A stretch of 64,000 nucleotides of DNA from Eledone cirrhosa (GCA_964016885.1 OZ024744.1:68893778-68957777); one strand, 5' to 3'. Positions 1 through 11,639 are shown, numbered from the stretch's first letter. Program-made: numbers and translations. The notes: generated from the sequence alone by a model not told the origin.

Positions 1-113
1 TCTGAGTTCAAATCCCGCCGAGGTTAACTTTGCCTTTCATCCTTACGGGGTCGATAAAATAAAGTACCAGTAATACACTGGGTACTTGCTGGTCTTGTGC
101 CAAAAGTTGAAAC
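1..113 (+). mobile_element. tRNA-derived cephalopod SINE, 3' part
   Basis: The window opens inside a SINE. The visible part runs from the tRNA-like B box region (gttcaaatcccgccgagg) through the conserved body to the tail ending in gaaacaatta. The same body recurs at 22316, 22520, 23792, 24459, 37388, 58640, 59518, 60866 and 62541. It resembles the tRNA-related SINEs described in octopus and squid. The 5' part lies outside the window. Confidence 0.85.
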
Positions 114-660
114 AATTATATTATAACATTAAATCATAAATTTTTTAAACACTACAAGTGAAGTCATTCTTTTCCTTTTTTTCAAATATAAAAATAATAT
201 ATATATAATAATTATATATAATATATATCTAATAATTCTAAGGACATGATTTATGATATATATATATAGTCGGGATCATGGTGACAGGTGGATCTCAGAA
301 GCAGGGAGAACTACTTCATTAGTAATTCAAAACAAACTGTGCGAGAGCGTGAAAAAACAAGTTAAAAAGTTTAGAGCTTAAGTGTATATTTTGATGGTTA
401 TTTGGTGGAAAGGATCTTGTTAGTTACACCCAAAGTTTTCAGTGTATAAGAATGGGTAACGGATAATGTGTTTTTAAATTTTTATTTATTTATCGCTTAT
501 CAGTTTTCACTTAAATACTCCGTTCTCTCGAGAAAATAACATATCGATGTAGAATTACGATCCGGTTTACACACGTGCTAACGTATTTGCATAGTATTGC
601 TATTTTGAGAACAGTTATCTTTTTACTTAACAGCTTAAACAATGAAACTCCAGTATATTA

Positions 661-661
<1 letters not shown>
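114..661. other. AT-rich spacer, nothing recognised
   Basis: This AT-rich stretch contains short TA runs near 195-270. I see no coding segment, no inverted repeat and no similarity to the other repeats in the window. Confidence 0.5.

Positions 662-747
<86 letters not shown>
662..747. repeat. (AT)n microsatellite
   Basis: An 86-bp AT dinucleotide tract that abuts the left inverted repeat of the next element. Confidence 0.95.
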
Positions 748-751
<4 letters not shown>

Positions 752-783
752 TACTTGGCGAGGGTCATATTTGTGTAATAATA

Positions 784-1089
784 TTGCCAGAATTAATAAC
801 AGAACACACTCACTGTTTGGTTGGTAGCATAGGTGAAATGATAGACCAACACTGGGGGGAACTAAAAGGACGAAAAAATGGTTCAGTACTATACGAACAT
901 GCTAGGCAACAACACGACGGTAACATAGACAACATAGAAATTAGAATATCTAAACATAGAAATGACCCAGCAGATAGGCAAATCAGAGAGGCCAGCGAAA
1001 TAGAACTTAGAAGGCCAAGGCTAAACAGAAAAAATGAATGGAATAACAACAACACCCAAACAAACAACACTGATCTAAGAGAAGTATAA
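784..1089 (+). CDS. Short ORF, retroelement C-terminal fragment
   Basis: A 101-residue ORF whose central part has the spacing DP-x4-RQI-x2-A, then LNRKNEW, a pattern I associate with C-termini of metazoan retroelement proteins. That association is from memory and not verified. The C-terminus is Asn/Thr rich. The ORF is inside the inverted-repeat element and its start overlaps the left arm. I cannot assign an enzymatic activity. A fragment of a PLE or LINE tail domain is more likely than a host gene. Confidence 0.4.
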   Translation: MPELITEHTHCLVGSIGEMIDQHWGELKGRKNGSVLYEHARQQHDGNIDNIEIRISKHRNDPADRQIREASEIELRRPRLNRKNEWNNNNTQTNNTDLREV

Positions 1090-1338
1090 ATAAATAAATA
1101 AATAAATAAATAAATACATACACAACAAGCACAATAACAACAAACACATAAACACACACTAGTAAACTAAGATAGAATACACAGTCACCCAAACACGAAC
1201 ACACATCAAACAAAACACTATACACACACGCAAACGCATGCGCAGTGAAGACAAAAAAATAAACAAATAAATAAATAAATAAACAGACTAAATAAAGATG
1301 GCGTAGGCATACAATGCAACGGGAGGAAACATAATAGC

Positions 1339-1380
1339 AACACTGACGATTTTGCAGATGTGCAACGAAAGAACTTTGTT
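1339..1380 (+). ncRNA. Hammerhead ribozyme-like motif H1 (type I)
   Basis: Read directly: core CTGACGA at 1343-1349 and GAAA at 1367-1370. Helix I is AACA (1339-1342) with TGTT (1377-1380). Helix II is TTGC with GCAA closing a 6-nt loop. Helix III is AG (1370-1371) with CT (1374-1375) around a 2-nt loop. Predicted cleavage is after U1376. Short helix III is typical of hammerheads reported from PLEs. Weak points are the 4-bp helix I and unpaired bases at the foot of helix II. Confidence 0.55.
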
Positions 1381-1655
1381 AGACTATATATATGTGTTTG
1401 TGTCTATATTGTATCTGTATTTTTGACCGTCGGTCAGTCAATGGCAACATTGAGAACCGAATAAATTAAATTAACCGATATAAAAGACACAGAAGCGAAA
1501 ACCAACCAAACAGTGAGTGTGTTCTGTTATTAATTCTGGCAATATTACACAAATATGACCCTCCCCAAGTATAACAATATTTGTTTCATATCAAAAACCT
1601 CGCAAAACTATATATATATCGAAACGGCCCGAGCTCACCCGTCGGAGTCCTGAAT

Positions 1656-1696
<41 letters not shown>

Positions 1697-1774
1697 GTTA
1701 TTCCGGTCCGGGTTGAATCGGAGGTAACCACAGTAAGTAAGGTACTCAATACAAAGCAGAGTATAAAAGCTTTA

Positions 1775-1867
1775 ATATAGATGAGATTCTACAGGACTAG
1801 AACTCAATTATTCCTGATGATTTCTAAAGAATGAAACAGTTCTAGTCCTGTAGAATCTCATCTATAT
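1775..1867. repeat. Perfect 30-bp inverted repeat with 33-nt loop
   Basis: The arms 1775-1804 and 1838-1867 are exact reverse complements. The right arm contains the 3' half of hammerhead motif H2, so the left arm is an inverted copy of that half. As RNA the hairpin would compete with the ribozyme fold. TA-rich microsatellites lie at 1658-1691 and 1868-1960. Confidence 0.85.
1810..1856 (+). ncRNA. Hammerhead ribozyme-like motif H2 (type I)
   Basis: Core CTGATGA is at 1814-1820 and GAAA at 1833-1836. Helix I pairs ATTC (1810-1813) with GAAT (1853-1856). Helix II is TTC/GAA closed by TAAA, with a U-U mismatch at its base. Helix III pairs ACAG (1836-1839) with CTGT (1848-1851). The residue before the cleavage site is A1852. 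All core positions are present, but helices I and II are short. Confidence 0.5.
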
Positions 1868-1890
1868 TTTATATATATATATATATATTT

Positions 1891-1942
<52 letters not shown>

Positions 1943-2056
1943 ATATATATATGTACACACACATAAATACACTTTTATATTAAGTGGTATTAGGCTTGGT
2001 GAAATAATCCCCGGAAAGTAATGACTTATAGCATCAACTATAGACACATATTTCCC

Positions 2057-2072
2057 ATCTATCTATCTATCT
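2057..2072. repeat. (ATCT)4 at 5' junction of LINE copy 1
   Basis: Four ATCT units directly precede the first base that matches LINE copy 2. The same repeat follows the LINE at 3479-3632. Confidence 0.9.
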
Positions 2073-3478
2073 GGGGTGAGGTAACGAACAGGGTGTTTGC
2101 ACTGACCCAGAAGTGGGCCGAGTGTAAACTGTCCCTGAAAGGTCGGGCGGAGGTGGCGAACACTTATATAGCGTCCGTCATCTACTACCGCCTGACCGTT
2201 GTGTCTTGCCCAAGGGAGACGCTCGCCAAAATAGAGCGCGCACTCTTCCAATTCCTTTGGAAGAAGCGGGCTCCTATGGTGAGGAGATCCATCTGCTGTC
2301 AACACCCTTCGAAAGGAGGGCTGAGGATGCCGTGGCTAATGATACGTAAACACGCATTAAGGCTACGGCACCTCCAGGTGTTCCTCACCGGTCAACTGGT
2401 GTGGGCCCCTTTTGTGAGGCGAGCCTTTCCCAAACTCGTCTCGCTCACCGAGCTGCAATCCTGGGTCAAGCAAAGACCGAGAAAACTGGGCGCCTGGCAC
2501 ACCGAGTGTGCCCAGGCGCTCACGGCTCTCTGGCAGGCGGACCCGGCGGTCAGTGGAGAATCCACCTCGTCATTCTATAGAGGGCTGGTGGTTAGCAGGT
2601 GCGACGACGCCCTCGGAGAAGCCCTAGGCATGGAGGAAGACGAACTGGCCAACCTGTTCGGTAGGATATTCAGCCCAGGACGCATGGATAACTTCTAGAG
2701 GTCCCTGGCCTGGCAGTGCTACCGAGGGGCTCTGCCCGTTCGAGAAAGGCTCTACAGACACGGGTGCCCGAGTAGGGACCCCTCGAAAAAGATCTGTCCC
2801 AGATGCGTGTGCCACGAGGAAACCGTTGCACACGCATTAGTACACTGCTCGGGCATTGCCGATCTGTGGGGCTATGTCGAACAACTGCTGTCAAGAGTGG
2901 GACCGATCCGGTTGACCACCGAGTCTATTGTAACGATCAAGCCGCCTCCCCTCTTCAAAAACGAAGGAGAGGCGGTGATTCTGTGCGTAGTAGCCATGGC
3001 GAAAGAGGTTGTATGGTGGACGCGTCTGAAAGGACTGAGGTCAGACACCTTTCTCTCTGGCTAACAACTGGTCAGTTTCTTCCGATATCATTTCGGAAGA
3101 AGGATCAGGATGGAGAGAGAGGTGCTGCACCCCAGCCGTTTCTATGAAAGATGGGTAAAAGTGGCGAGAATGGCCCGTGTGAATGGGCCTTCACTCTACA
3201 TCAGACTGTAGTTGAGAAAGATGAAAGATCATGGGAGCACCCTCTCTCTGTGCTCCTGAGGAGAAGGGTTGCAAACTTTTTTCGGGTGTGTGTGCGACCC
3301 CCAAGGCGCCTCCTCCCTATTGAGGATTTTGTTTTTCAATTTATTTTTGTTATTTTTTATATTTTATATTTTTATATTTTGTTATTGCCTCCTCCTTATT
3401 GAGGACGCCTGTTTATGTAAACTCCCCCCATTGTACTTGTCCCACTCTTTGATGCCCTGGTGGCAAATAAAAAGAAAG
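2073..3478 (+). pseudogene. Tx1/L1-like LINE copy 1, 5'-truncated ORF2 end
   Basis: This is the last 40 percent of a LINE ORF2 plus its 3' UTR, closely similar to copy 2 from about 7990 onward and to copy 3 from about 35870. It begins in the RT thumb region (QKWAECKLSLKGRAEVANT) and continues through the conserved block RRSICCQHP to a C-terminal zinc-binding motif CPRCVCHEETVAHALVHC (C-x2-C-x8-H-x4-C). Two in-frame stops (ending at 2698 and 3064) break it. The 3' UTR ends with the AATAAA-like tail shared with copies 2 and 3. The element lies between ATCT tracts on both sides. Clade assignment to Tx1/L1 rests on overall RT and C-terminal style, not on a search. Confidence 0.85.
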
Positions 3479-3538
3479 TTATCTATCTAACTATCTATCT
3501 ATCTCTCTCTCCCTCTTTCTCTTTCTCTATCTCTCCCC

Positions 3539-3619
<81 letters not shown>

Positions 3620-3631
3620 CTATCTATCTCT
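3479..3631. repeat. (ATCT)n / (CT)n tract between two LINEs
   Basis: A compound ATCT and CT microsatellite. LINE copy 1 ends at its left edge and the 5' UTR of LINE copy 2 starts at its right edge. Confidence 0.95.
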
Positions 3632-4029
3632 GGGATGAACACACGTGTGAAACTTGGTGGGTAAGTTCTGCTTAAATTTCTATAGAAATTCTTGACTGTG
3701 AGCCTTCATTTTTATACCAATTTGTAGAGGGACTGCCAGGTCAAATTTTGATCTGGTCAGTCTCTTAAAATATCCTAGGCCTATAGGCGAAATACTTCAT
3801 GACAAATTGTTTAGAAAAACTAACGTTTAAAAAAAAAATGGTTGAAGCAACAACTTCTTCACCAACATTCGAAAGAGGAAAAGGGAAGATATGCTTACAG
3901 CTTCCCCCTTCCACTGTCATAGTAGCAGATGTCTCAGACAAAGGCCAGAGAGAGGAAGGATTTTTTTCACATGCTGACCGACAACTTGACGTTGCCATGG
4001 CAACAAACCAAAACCAAAAGTGAGAAACA

Positions 4030-5220
4030 ATGAACAAAAACAACACAACCAGCACCACCAGCAACAACAACAACAATGCTATGAACGAAAACAACACCAA
4101 GAACAACGAAGACAACAACAATAACAAGAACAAAAAAGACAACAACTCCAGCACAAACGAAACCGACCAAACACACCAAAAGTATAAAACGTTTGCAGGA
4201 AGCCTTGCCAACGAGACAGAGTCTATAGAGATAGATCTGTCAAACCAAGCATAGCCCCAAAAAGACGCCCCGCAACATATAACTTTCGAAGGTAACGGCT
4301 TTCGAATAAGTACCCCACCGGAAATTAGGGCCGCGATCTAAGAAAAACAATTTTCTTCCGGACGATCTGCTCACAAACCAAGAAATCGATGGCTTTAAGC
4401 AATAGCACGGTGGAAACCGCGCTAAAGGAGGCAATGCCAGACATTGCTTACCACCAGAGGGCCAAGCAGTATAGGAGCATCTCTGTGCTCTTTAAAAACG
4501 AGGCCCTCGCCCAGAAATATTCGGTGGCTCCAATTAGAACGAGCCAACACATCTTCTTTTCAACATACATGGGAAGAAGAACCCATAAAATAAGGATCTC
4601 GCAGATCCCACCAACATTTGGTGGATCCTGAGTGGTTTTTTGGAGAAGACAACCTCCTCTCTGCAAAAAAATCAATCCGACAGACTGGAGCGGGACCTCA
4701 ATTGAGCTTTTAGTTCAAATGAAACCGGAGAGGATTGAAAAATACCGGAAAGGGTGCCGGTGGATGATAACCATGTTGTCCACATGGCAGTGGAGGGCGA
4801 AAGACCACAATGTTTCAAATGGGGAAAAGACACATATTTAAAAGCATTTTGCCCAATGCTGGATGTGGAAAAACAAATGAAGGCGTTGTTGCCAACCCCA
4901 AAACTACAACAGACATACCCGAAAACAAAAAACACAACCCCCAAACCATCAACATTCACCCAACTATCACAAACCACAAAAGACACCACACCAAAAATTC
5001 CCCTGAAGGAATCTGTCCCACCCCTTACCCCTCTGTCCAACACTCCCAGAAATACACACACAAACACTCCACCACCACACAACATACCCCTCCCATCTAC
5101 CCACAATGATAACACCTCAGACACGGGAACCTCAACATCTCCAAGTGAGGGTGAAGCGGAACCTCAAAAATCCAAGAAGCAAAAAAGACACAGAAAAAAA
5201 TACAACAAAAGCATCAACTG
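4030..5220 (+). pseudogene. LINE copy 2 ORF1 remnant, zinc-knuckle protein
   Basis: The probable start at 4030 gives an Asn/Thr-rich N-terminus ending in a TFAGSLAN-like block, matching SFAGVARN in copy 4. After frame breaks the conserved core resumes at about 4389-4631 (VETALKEAMPD onwards, matching the QIQKALG region of copies 3 and 4). Another frame, from 4754, carries the equivalent of the CCHC knuckle, here CFKWGKDTYLKAFC: the second Cys is Trp and the His is Tyr, so metal binding should be lost. A Pro/Thr-rich tail follows to about 5220. ORF1 proteins of LINEs bind RNA as part of the retrotransposition particle; this copy cannot encode one. Confidence 0.75.
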
Positions 5221-5727
5221 AAAACACGCACACACCCAACACTGACATAAACATACCACCAGAAACGACAACCACACCAACAACACAACCAGACACTTCA
5301 CTAATAAAACAAACACTCACACCACCACAATCACAAACTACAACTACAAAAGAAAACTACAAACAGAAACAGTACATATAAAAAACAAAACACATTACAC
5401 ATACATAAAAACAAGAAAAAATGAACTGGTGGAAACTGTCCGAAAGGACCCCACAATACAAACGGAAGAGAAAACCTTCCCCACCAACGACCCATCCCCA
5501 AACCTCAAACTTATCAGGGTAACAAACCTACAGTATGAAACTTTAAAAGAGAATTCCCCACATGACGTGCCCCCCTTGCCAAAAGCCCCTTAACCGTATC
5601 CTGCTAAAAGGATTCCCTCCCTCCCCAAACACCACCAATCTGGACATAGAGATCAAACAACCTGACCTCCAGGAAACGAAAAGGTAAGTGTTCCTGCTTT
5701 TTCTCTCCTTAACTCTTCTTCACCAAC

Positions 5728-8700
5728 ATGGCGACTATACAAGTTGGATGTTTGAATGTACGTGGCCTGGGCATGTCCTGGAAACAGGGCCAGCTTTTAA
5801 ATGATCTCAGGTCACATTGTATAGATGTAATAGCCATCATCGAGTCCAGAATTCACGACAAGCAGCAGCTAACCCCCATGTTCAAGGATTTTGAGATCTA
5901 CGCATCTCTCTGTCAGCCAGGAGGTTGAGGGAGAGTTGCTGTTCTGTTTCGAAAAATCTTGGATCTCAAAATACAGACGATTCACTTGGACCCGGAGGGC
6001 AGCCTGGTGATCCTGGACGTGAATGGTAGTGAAGGTGGGGCTTTTAGACTGGTGGCCGTATATGCCTCGACCAGAGTTCTTCAAGCGTCTGGAGCCATTC
6101 CTGGGAACGTCTCGCTCCTTAGTGTTAGCGGGGGATTGGAATGGCATCTTAGACACACGTTGGGACTATGTAGGAGCTTGTGATAATAGAGTGAGGGGGG
6201 GGGGGGGTAATAGCCTCAAAAATCTCATCAGCGAATTCCAACTCGCTGATAGATATCGACTAGACTTCCCAAGTGCACCGCTGTGGACGTGGGCAACCGC
6301 ACTGGGTCTTCTAGATCGTATTTAAATAAATGTTTAATTAGACAGAATGATAAGGAATCATTAAGCTGTCCACAAATGCACATGGTTGCCTATTCAGACC
6401 ACAAATTAGTCACCTGCATAGCCAACCTTGATAGAACACATAGACAGGGACCCGGATACTGGAAGCTAAACATCTCGCTCCCGGCGCGTAAGGCCTACAG
6501 TAAACGGATTAGCACCTTAGTTAAGAGCCAGTTGGCGGGGGCGATCGTCAACAACAGGTGGTGGAGCTCTCTCAAGGGAAAAATTAGAATAGAATCGATA
6601 GCATTTAGCAAGGAAGTAGCTTTAGAAAGAAACAAAACTGAAAAGGAACTGGTAGCTAAAGTAGAAGAGGCACTTGGGAATGGCAGTACAGCTGACGTGC
6701 TAGCGGCGAGAACAGCACTAGACCAGTTCTTCAACGTGAAACACGAAGGTTGTATTGTCAGAAGTAGAACACCTGCTCTAAGAAACGAGGGAGCCAAAGC
6801 TGTTAGCTGGGCCCGACTGACAGAGGCGAAAAGTGGCAACAAATCTACAATGTGGTCTTTGAATCCAAGCAGATGTGCACGGCCTTCCAGCAGCATTTTG
6901 CACAACTGTTCGGGCAAAGCAGTACGCGAGCGAGGTGATGGACTTCAGCCCTACCTCGACGGCGTACTACGACTCTCGAGCAGAGATGACGGGAGCTGCG
7001 AAATGCCGATCACAGCGGACGAAATAGAAGATGCCCTAGGCCACTGCGGGAAACGCAAAACACCCGGTTTAGATAGTCTACCCTATGAGTTTTACATAGC
7101 CAGACTTGTTCTTTGGCGTCCTCGAAACGGTCTACTGCAACTGGCAGCAGAACGGGAGGATTCCCAGTTCTGTAGGAAGAGGCGTAGTAACGCTGATCAG
7201 GAAAGATGAGAACAAGGGGGATGAGATAAACAATTTCAGACCCATAACTCTGCTCAAGTTAAAGATTTTGGCCAAGGTGTTAGCAACGAGGCTGGTGTTT
7301 GTCGTCGAGAACCTGGTAGGGGAAGCGCAAACGTGCGCAATCCCGACCAGGTCCATACACGACAACCTCCACCTCATGCGATACATCATAGAGAGGGTAG
7401 GGTGTAAACCCGGCTTCGGTGGGGCCCTGATCAACTTGGATCAGTCTAAGGCTTTCGATAGGGTTGACCATCGTTACCTGGATGCGGTGCTCGAGGCGGC
7501 AGGCTTCGGACCCGTGTTCAGAGGCTGGATTGCTGCAATGCACAACAGCAACATCTGCTCAAGGGTCAAGGTGAACGGCTACCTCTTGGAGCCGTTCCAT
7601 ATTACGCGATCCATTCGACAGGGATGCCCTCTCTCCTCCCTTCTGTACGTACTGACTCTCGAGCCACTACTGCGGAAGCTGGAGCTATTGCAGGGCATCC
7701 CTCTGGAACCGGGACTGCGGAAAGCGGCGTCGGCCTACGCCGACGACGTGACAGTAATGGTGTCGAGCGCCTCGCAAATCGAGGAAGTCGGCACCTTACT
7801 AAAGGAATCCGAAAGTCTCACAGGAGCGAAGCTGAACCGGGACAAGTCCATCGGTTTGCAACTCGGCACGTGGAGAGGCAAACCGATGCCTTCCGATGGC
7901 GTTGTCGGACGCTGGACGGAAGGACCGGTAAAGCTGCTCGGGGTCTGGTTTGGTCCGGACCTCCAGGTGGAGAAGAACTGGAACGAAGTGACGGCCAAGG
8001 TGTTTGCACTCACCCAGAAGTGGGCCGAGTGCAAACTATCCTTGAAAGGTCGAGCGGAGGTGGCGAACACTTTTATAGCGTCTGCCATCTACTACCGCTT
8101 GACCGTCGTGCCTTGTCCAGCCAAAGCGCTCGCCAAAATGGAGCGCGCGCTCTTCCGATTCCTTTGGAAGAGGCGGGCTCCTTTGGTGAGAAGATCCATC
8201 TGCTGCCAACACCCTTCTAACGGAGGGCTGGGGATGCCGTGGTTGACGATGCACAAACACGCGCTCAGGCTGCGGCATCTCTACGTATTCCTCACCGGAC
8301 AACCGGTGTGGGCCCCGTTCGTGAGGCGAGCCTTCCCACGACTCGTCTCGCTGACCGAGCTGCAGTCCTGGGTCAAGCAAAGACCGAGGAAAATGGGCGA
8401 CTGGCACATCGAATGTGCTCAGGCGCTCACAGCCCTCTGGCAGGCGGACCCGGCGATCAGTGGAGACTCCACTTCGTCATTCTATAGAGGGTTGGTCCCC
8501 AGCAAGTGCGACGACGCGCTCGGTGAAACTCTAGGCGTAGAGGAAGATGAACTGGCCAGTCTGTTCGGTAGGACCTTCCGCCCGGGACCGATGGACAACT
8601 TCCAAAAGTCCCTGGCCTGGCAGTGCTACCGAGGAGCTCTACCAGTTCGAGACAAGCTCTACAGACATGGGCGCCCGGGCAGGGACCCTGCAAAAAAGAT

Positions 8701-9110
8701 CTGTCCGAGGTGCGTGCGAGACGAAGAAACCGTCGCGCACGCATTCATACACTGCCTGGGCGTCACTGACCTGTGGGACTATGTAGAACGACTATTGTCG
8801 CGGGTGGGACCAATCCAGTTGACCACCGAGTCCATTGTCATGATCAAACCGCCACCCTCCTTCAAAAACGAAGGAGAGGCGGTTTTCCTTTGTGTGATAG
8901 CTATGGCGAAAGAGGTTGTATGGTGGACAAGGTTGAAAGGGCTGAGGTCAGACACCTTTCTCTCCGGCCAACAACTGATTCTTTTTTTCAAATACCACTT
9001 TGGAAGAAGAATCAGGATGGAGAGAGGTGCTGTACCCCAGCAAGTTTTATGAAAGGTGGGTGAAAGTGGCGAGAATGGCCCGAGTGAATGGGCCTTCTCT
9101 CTATATCAGC
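5728..9110 (+). pseudogene. LINE copy 2 ORF2: APE endonuclease, RT, C-terminal zinc motif
   Basis: Domain order: APE-like endonuclease from 5728 (IQVGCLNVRGLG at the N-terminus, AGDWNGILD near 6128, YSDHKLV near 6394), linker, RT (FRPITLL, AFDRVDHRYL, GCPLSSLL, SAYADDVT with YADD at 7736-7747), thumb, and C-terminal CPRC-x8-H-x4-C near 8703. A stop lies after codon 66, with frame changes near 6060, 6290, 7106 and 9040. The RT stretch 7106-9052 is uninterrupted for 648 codons, so decay is uneven. The enzyme would nick target DNA and copy the LINE RNA in place. Confidence 0.88.
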
Positions 9111-9356
9111 CTGTAGGTTGAGGAAAAGGAGGAGGAGAGGAAAGGAGTACAAGCTCTTCGTACTCCTGGAGATGAGGGTTGCACATTTTTTTTCAGGGGT
9201 ATGTGTTACCCATATAAACTGTCTCCCTCTATTGGGGAAAATCGACTAACTTTTTAAATTCCATTTGTGATAACATTTTACACGTTTTTATTGTATGTAA
9301 ACTTCCCCCTTTGTATTTGTCCCCTTCTTTTGTGCCCCTGTGGCTAATAAAGAAAT

Positions 9357-9361
9357 ATATC

Positions 9362-9439
<78 letters not shown>
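9357..9439. repeat. (ATCT)n then (AT)n tract
   Basis: Five ATCT units at the LINE copy 2 tail, then about 60 bp of AT repeat up to the 3' region of PLE number 3. Confidence 0.95.
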
Positions 9440-9442
<3 letters not shown>

Positions 9443-9476
9443 GGATTTAAATGGATACAGTTTAGTTAAAAGGAAT

Positions 9477-9599
9477 TTATTGACACGTGTTTCAATAACA
9501 GTTACATAACCTGAAAACAGCTGCTATCTACAAAGTATTAGTTATGCAGACATTCAATATTTTAATGTTATTATCAACTGTCATTTCATCAGAATAATT
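9477..9599 (-). ncRNA. Hammerhead ribozyme-like motif H3 (type I, long helix II)
   Basis: On the minus strand, core CTGATGA (9592-9586) and GAAA (9493-9490). Helix I pairs TTATT next to the core with AATAA (9481-9477). Helix II pairs ten bases, AATGACAGTT with AACTGTTATT, closing an about 70-nt extension. Helix III is ACA/TGT with loop CG. The cleavage dinucleotide is U-C, the most favourable kind. It lies 0.8 kb downstream of the PLE number 3 nuclease segment on the same strand. Confidence 0.65.
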
Positions 9600-10427
9600 T
9601 TACTGAGGACCTGTTTGGTTTTTATAGAGAATATTAGGAGGGAGGGGTGAAGTTGTTAGAAGAATAGTTGAGGGAGTGGTTTTTTGATAGCAGTGAGAAT
9701 TTTTGGTGGCAGTGAGTAATTAGATTCCCATCTGTTGTTTTGACATTTTTATAGAATATATTATTGGTTATTTTTCTAAATCTATAGAAGGATTAGAGAT
9801 AGTATAGATATGCATGGTTGGTTTTGTGTTTGCACTTAATTAACATTCAGACTTAAATTATTCTTTCAAGTGTACGTATCCTTTCGCCTACGCATTCACA
9901 CACAAACATATATGCACACCTCTACAAAATACATATACTCACATATACATACTTACATGCTCATACTTACATACATATACACATGCACATATATATATAT
10001 ATACATATATATACATATATACATGTACATACATACGCATTCATGTGTATACATTTTCATACTCAACTTATCTTTATATACACACGTATAGACACACACA
10101 TATATACATACATACTCCAGTCTATGTGTATATATATATATATATATATAAACACTTTAATACATGAATACACTTACATCTAACTATACACATCAAACAT
10201 ATATATATATTTACTTATTTATATACATTTTCACATATATATACATACATATGGTCGCTTTTAGACACATTCATTATAGCATATTCGCACCTATTCTCAT
10301 CAGCATATTTTCCATTATTAGTGTGGTAATTTAAGGTTATTAATATACATATATATGTTGAGAAGAGATTGTTTTTATATTTTTCTAACTAGATTGAAGT
10401 TTATATAGTTGGGGGGATGTCCCTCTT

Positions 10428-10865
10428 TTATGTAATATTCAGCTTGTAGTGGGAAAAAAGGGTTTTAGTTCGGTGACGGCAGAATAATGTTCGTTCAATT
10501 CTGTTATTAAGCAATTTCTTCTTGTGTGTGATTATGGAATAAATCTCAAGATTACACAATTTGCAGAAATTTTGGCTCCTGGAAAAGCTTTGGGTTTTAG
10601 CTAATTTCTCCCATTTTAAGGTAAACTTTTGATCGCTATCCCTGAGCGCCCAAGCTTTTTCTGCTAAAGTTGTTACATTTCTTTGGCTCTGGTGTTTTAT
10701 TGAGTAAGAATGCCTATATAATCGAGATTTAAACGATGTTGCCGTTGATCCCACGTAATACCACTTGTTGCTTCCGGATTTAATAGTACACTTATAAATG
10801 ATATTTTTTTCCAGGCAGTTATTGCCGAGGGGGTAGTTGTCAGGATAAGTGCAGTTACAGTTGTG
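10428..10865 (-). pseudogene. PLE number 3 GIY-YIG endonuclease segment
   Basis: Reading the minus strand from about 10865: a CNC motif and NNCLEKNIIYKC, then WYYVGSTATSFKSRLYRH, then a WALRDSDQKFTLKW block, and a CKLC cysteine pair. The order GIY-like (IIY), YIG-like (YVG), conserved Arg (FKSR) and His matches the GIY-YIG nuclease of PLEs. In PLEs this domain nicks target DNA. The catalytic Arg is retained here, unlike in PLE number 2. The upstream RT core is missing, so the element cannot be autonomous. Confidence 0.82.
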
Positions 10866-10914
10866 TACGTTGGGTTTTCTCTGGAGTAGTATTACGGACG
10901 AACTTAGGTGTGGT

Positions 10915-11425
10915 TTATTTATGTTCTGTAGTGTATTGTCTACTGTTTTTGTTTGTGTTCTTTGTACTTAAGTTTTTAGTGTTTTCGTATAACCTTCTAG
11001 TATTGATCTTTTTTATGTGTTGTTCAAGGTTTAATGCTGTAGAGTATGACAGTCTTATAGTGGTAGGGTTTAGGATTTTGTGGTATGTGTGTGATGTAGG
11101 AAAATGTCTCTTAATTATTTTAAAGAAGAGTACTGGTAAATTTGTACTAATGGAACTATTGTATTCAGGGTTATACCATAAGTACTCTTTGCATCGCTTT
11201 CTATTAGTTTTGTTTGTTGGTTTACTGGTGTGTATACTATGGTAGTAAGTGTGGTTTGGTGTTGTGTTATTATATCTACCTATGTGGGATTTATTTTGGG
11301 TGTTTTGATTGTTCTCATCTATATACTCTATTTTGTTGAGGTAGCCTGCTTTACTAAGGGCGTTATCGTAGTACTCGGCGTGTTCCTTAAATACTTGTAT
11401 GTTAACAACACTACGGAAAATACTG
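10915..11425 (-). pseudogene. PLE number 3 RT C-terminus and linker
   Basis: About 165 codons on the minus strand. It contains FKEHAEYYDNALSKAGY (the RT end, matching AEYYNSTLEKAGY-like text in PLE 2) and the linker SISTNLPVLFFKIIKRHFP with RLSYSTALNL, matching PLE 1 and 2. The first residues are microsatellite-encoded, so the true 5' part is lost. The YRDD catalytic box is absent. Confidence 0.75.
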
Positions 11426-11430
11426 TATAT

Positions 11431-11468
11431 ATATATATACATATATATATAATAAAAAGCTCGTCGGA

Positions 11469-11508
<40 letters not shown>

Positions 11509-11639
11509 TCTGACGAGCTTTTCATTTCAGAGTGGGGCCAGATCGATACGGATCGAACCTTGAGCTGATCTATAGCGAACGCGTGTCACCAATCAATAAA
11601 CTTAATGAAGACATAACAACTCGTCCTATCATTATTATA

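Larger units (their letters stand above)
748..1575. mobile_element. Inverted-repeat element of 828 bp
   Basis: The outer arms 748-824 and 1502-1575 are reverse complements over about 75 bp with one 3-nt indel. Between them lie a 102-codon ORF (784-1089), AAAT-rich simple repeats and a hammerhead-like motif at 1339-1380. In one frame the left arm reads like the end of an RLE LINE protein (LGEGH followed by IILPE), similar to the remnant at 50.8 kb. The inverted arms plus the ribozyme motif match the organisation of PLE terminal repeats in this window, but no reverse transcriptase is present. It could also be a chimeric foldback. Confidence 0.6.
3632..9356 (+). mobile_element. Tx1/L1-like LINE copy 2, near full length, decayed
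   Basis: A 5.7-kb LINE with 5' UTR, ORF1 remnant (4030-5680), ORF2 (5728-9110) and a 3' UTR ending in an AATAAA-like tail followed by (ATCT)n at 9357-9376. It is head-to-tail with copy 1, separated only by simple repeat. Protein similarity to copies 3 and 4 runs over both ORFs, but it forms a more diverged subfamily. Confidence 0.85.
9440..11430 (-). mobile_element. Penelope-like element number 3, 5'-truncated
   Basis: Minus-strand PLE remnant. The coding part (10428-11430) holds the end of the RT region, the linker and the GIY-YIG nuclease. A 3' non-coding part runs to about 9440, includes CA/TA-rich stretches (9880-10250) and ends in hammerhead-like motif H3. An AT microsatellite bounds it at 9440, and at 11430 it meets a PLE-type terminal repeat fragment. 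PLEs are retroelements that combine a telomerase-like RT with a GIY-YIG nuclease. Confidence 0.8.

Noticed and set aside
3765..4211. 148-codon minus-strand ORF
   Set aside because: Antisense shadow of the Asn-rich ORF1 start of LINE copy 2.
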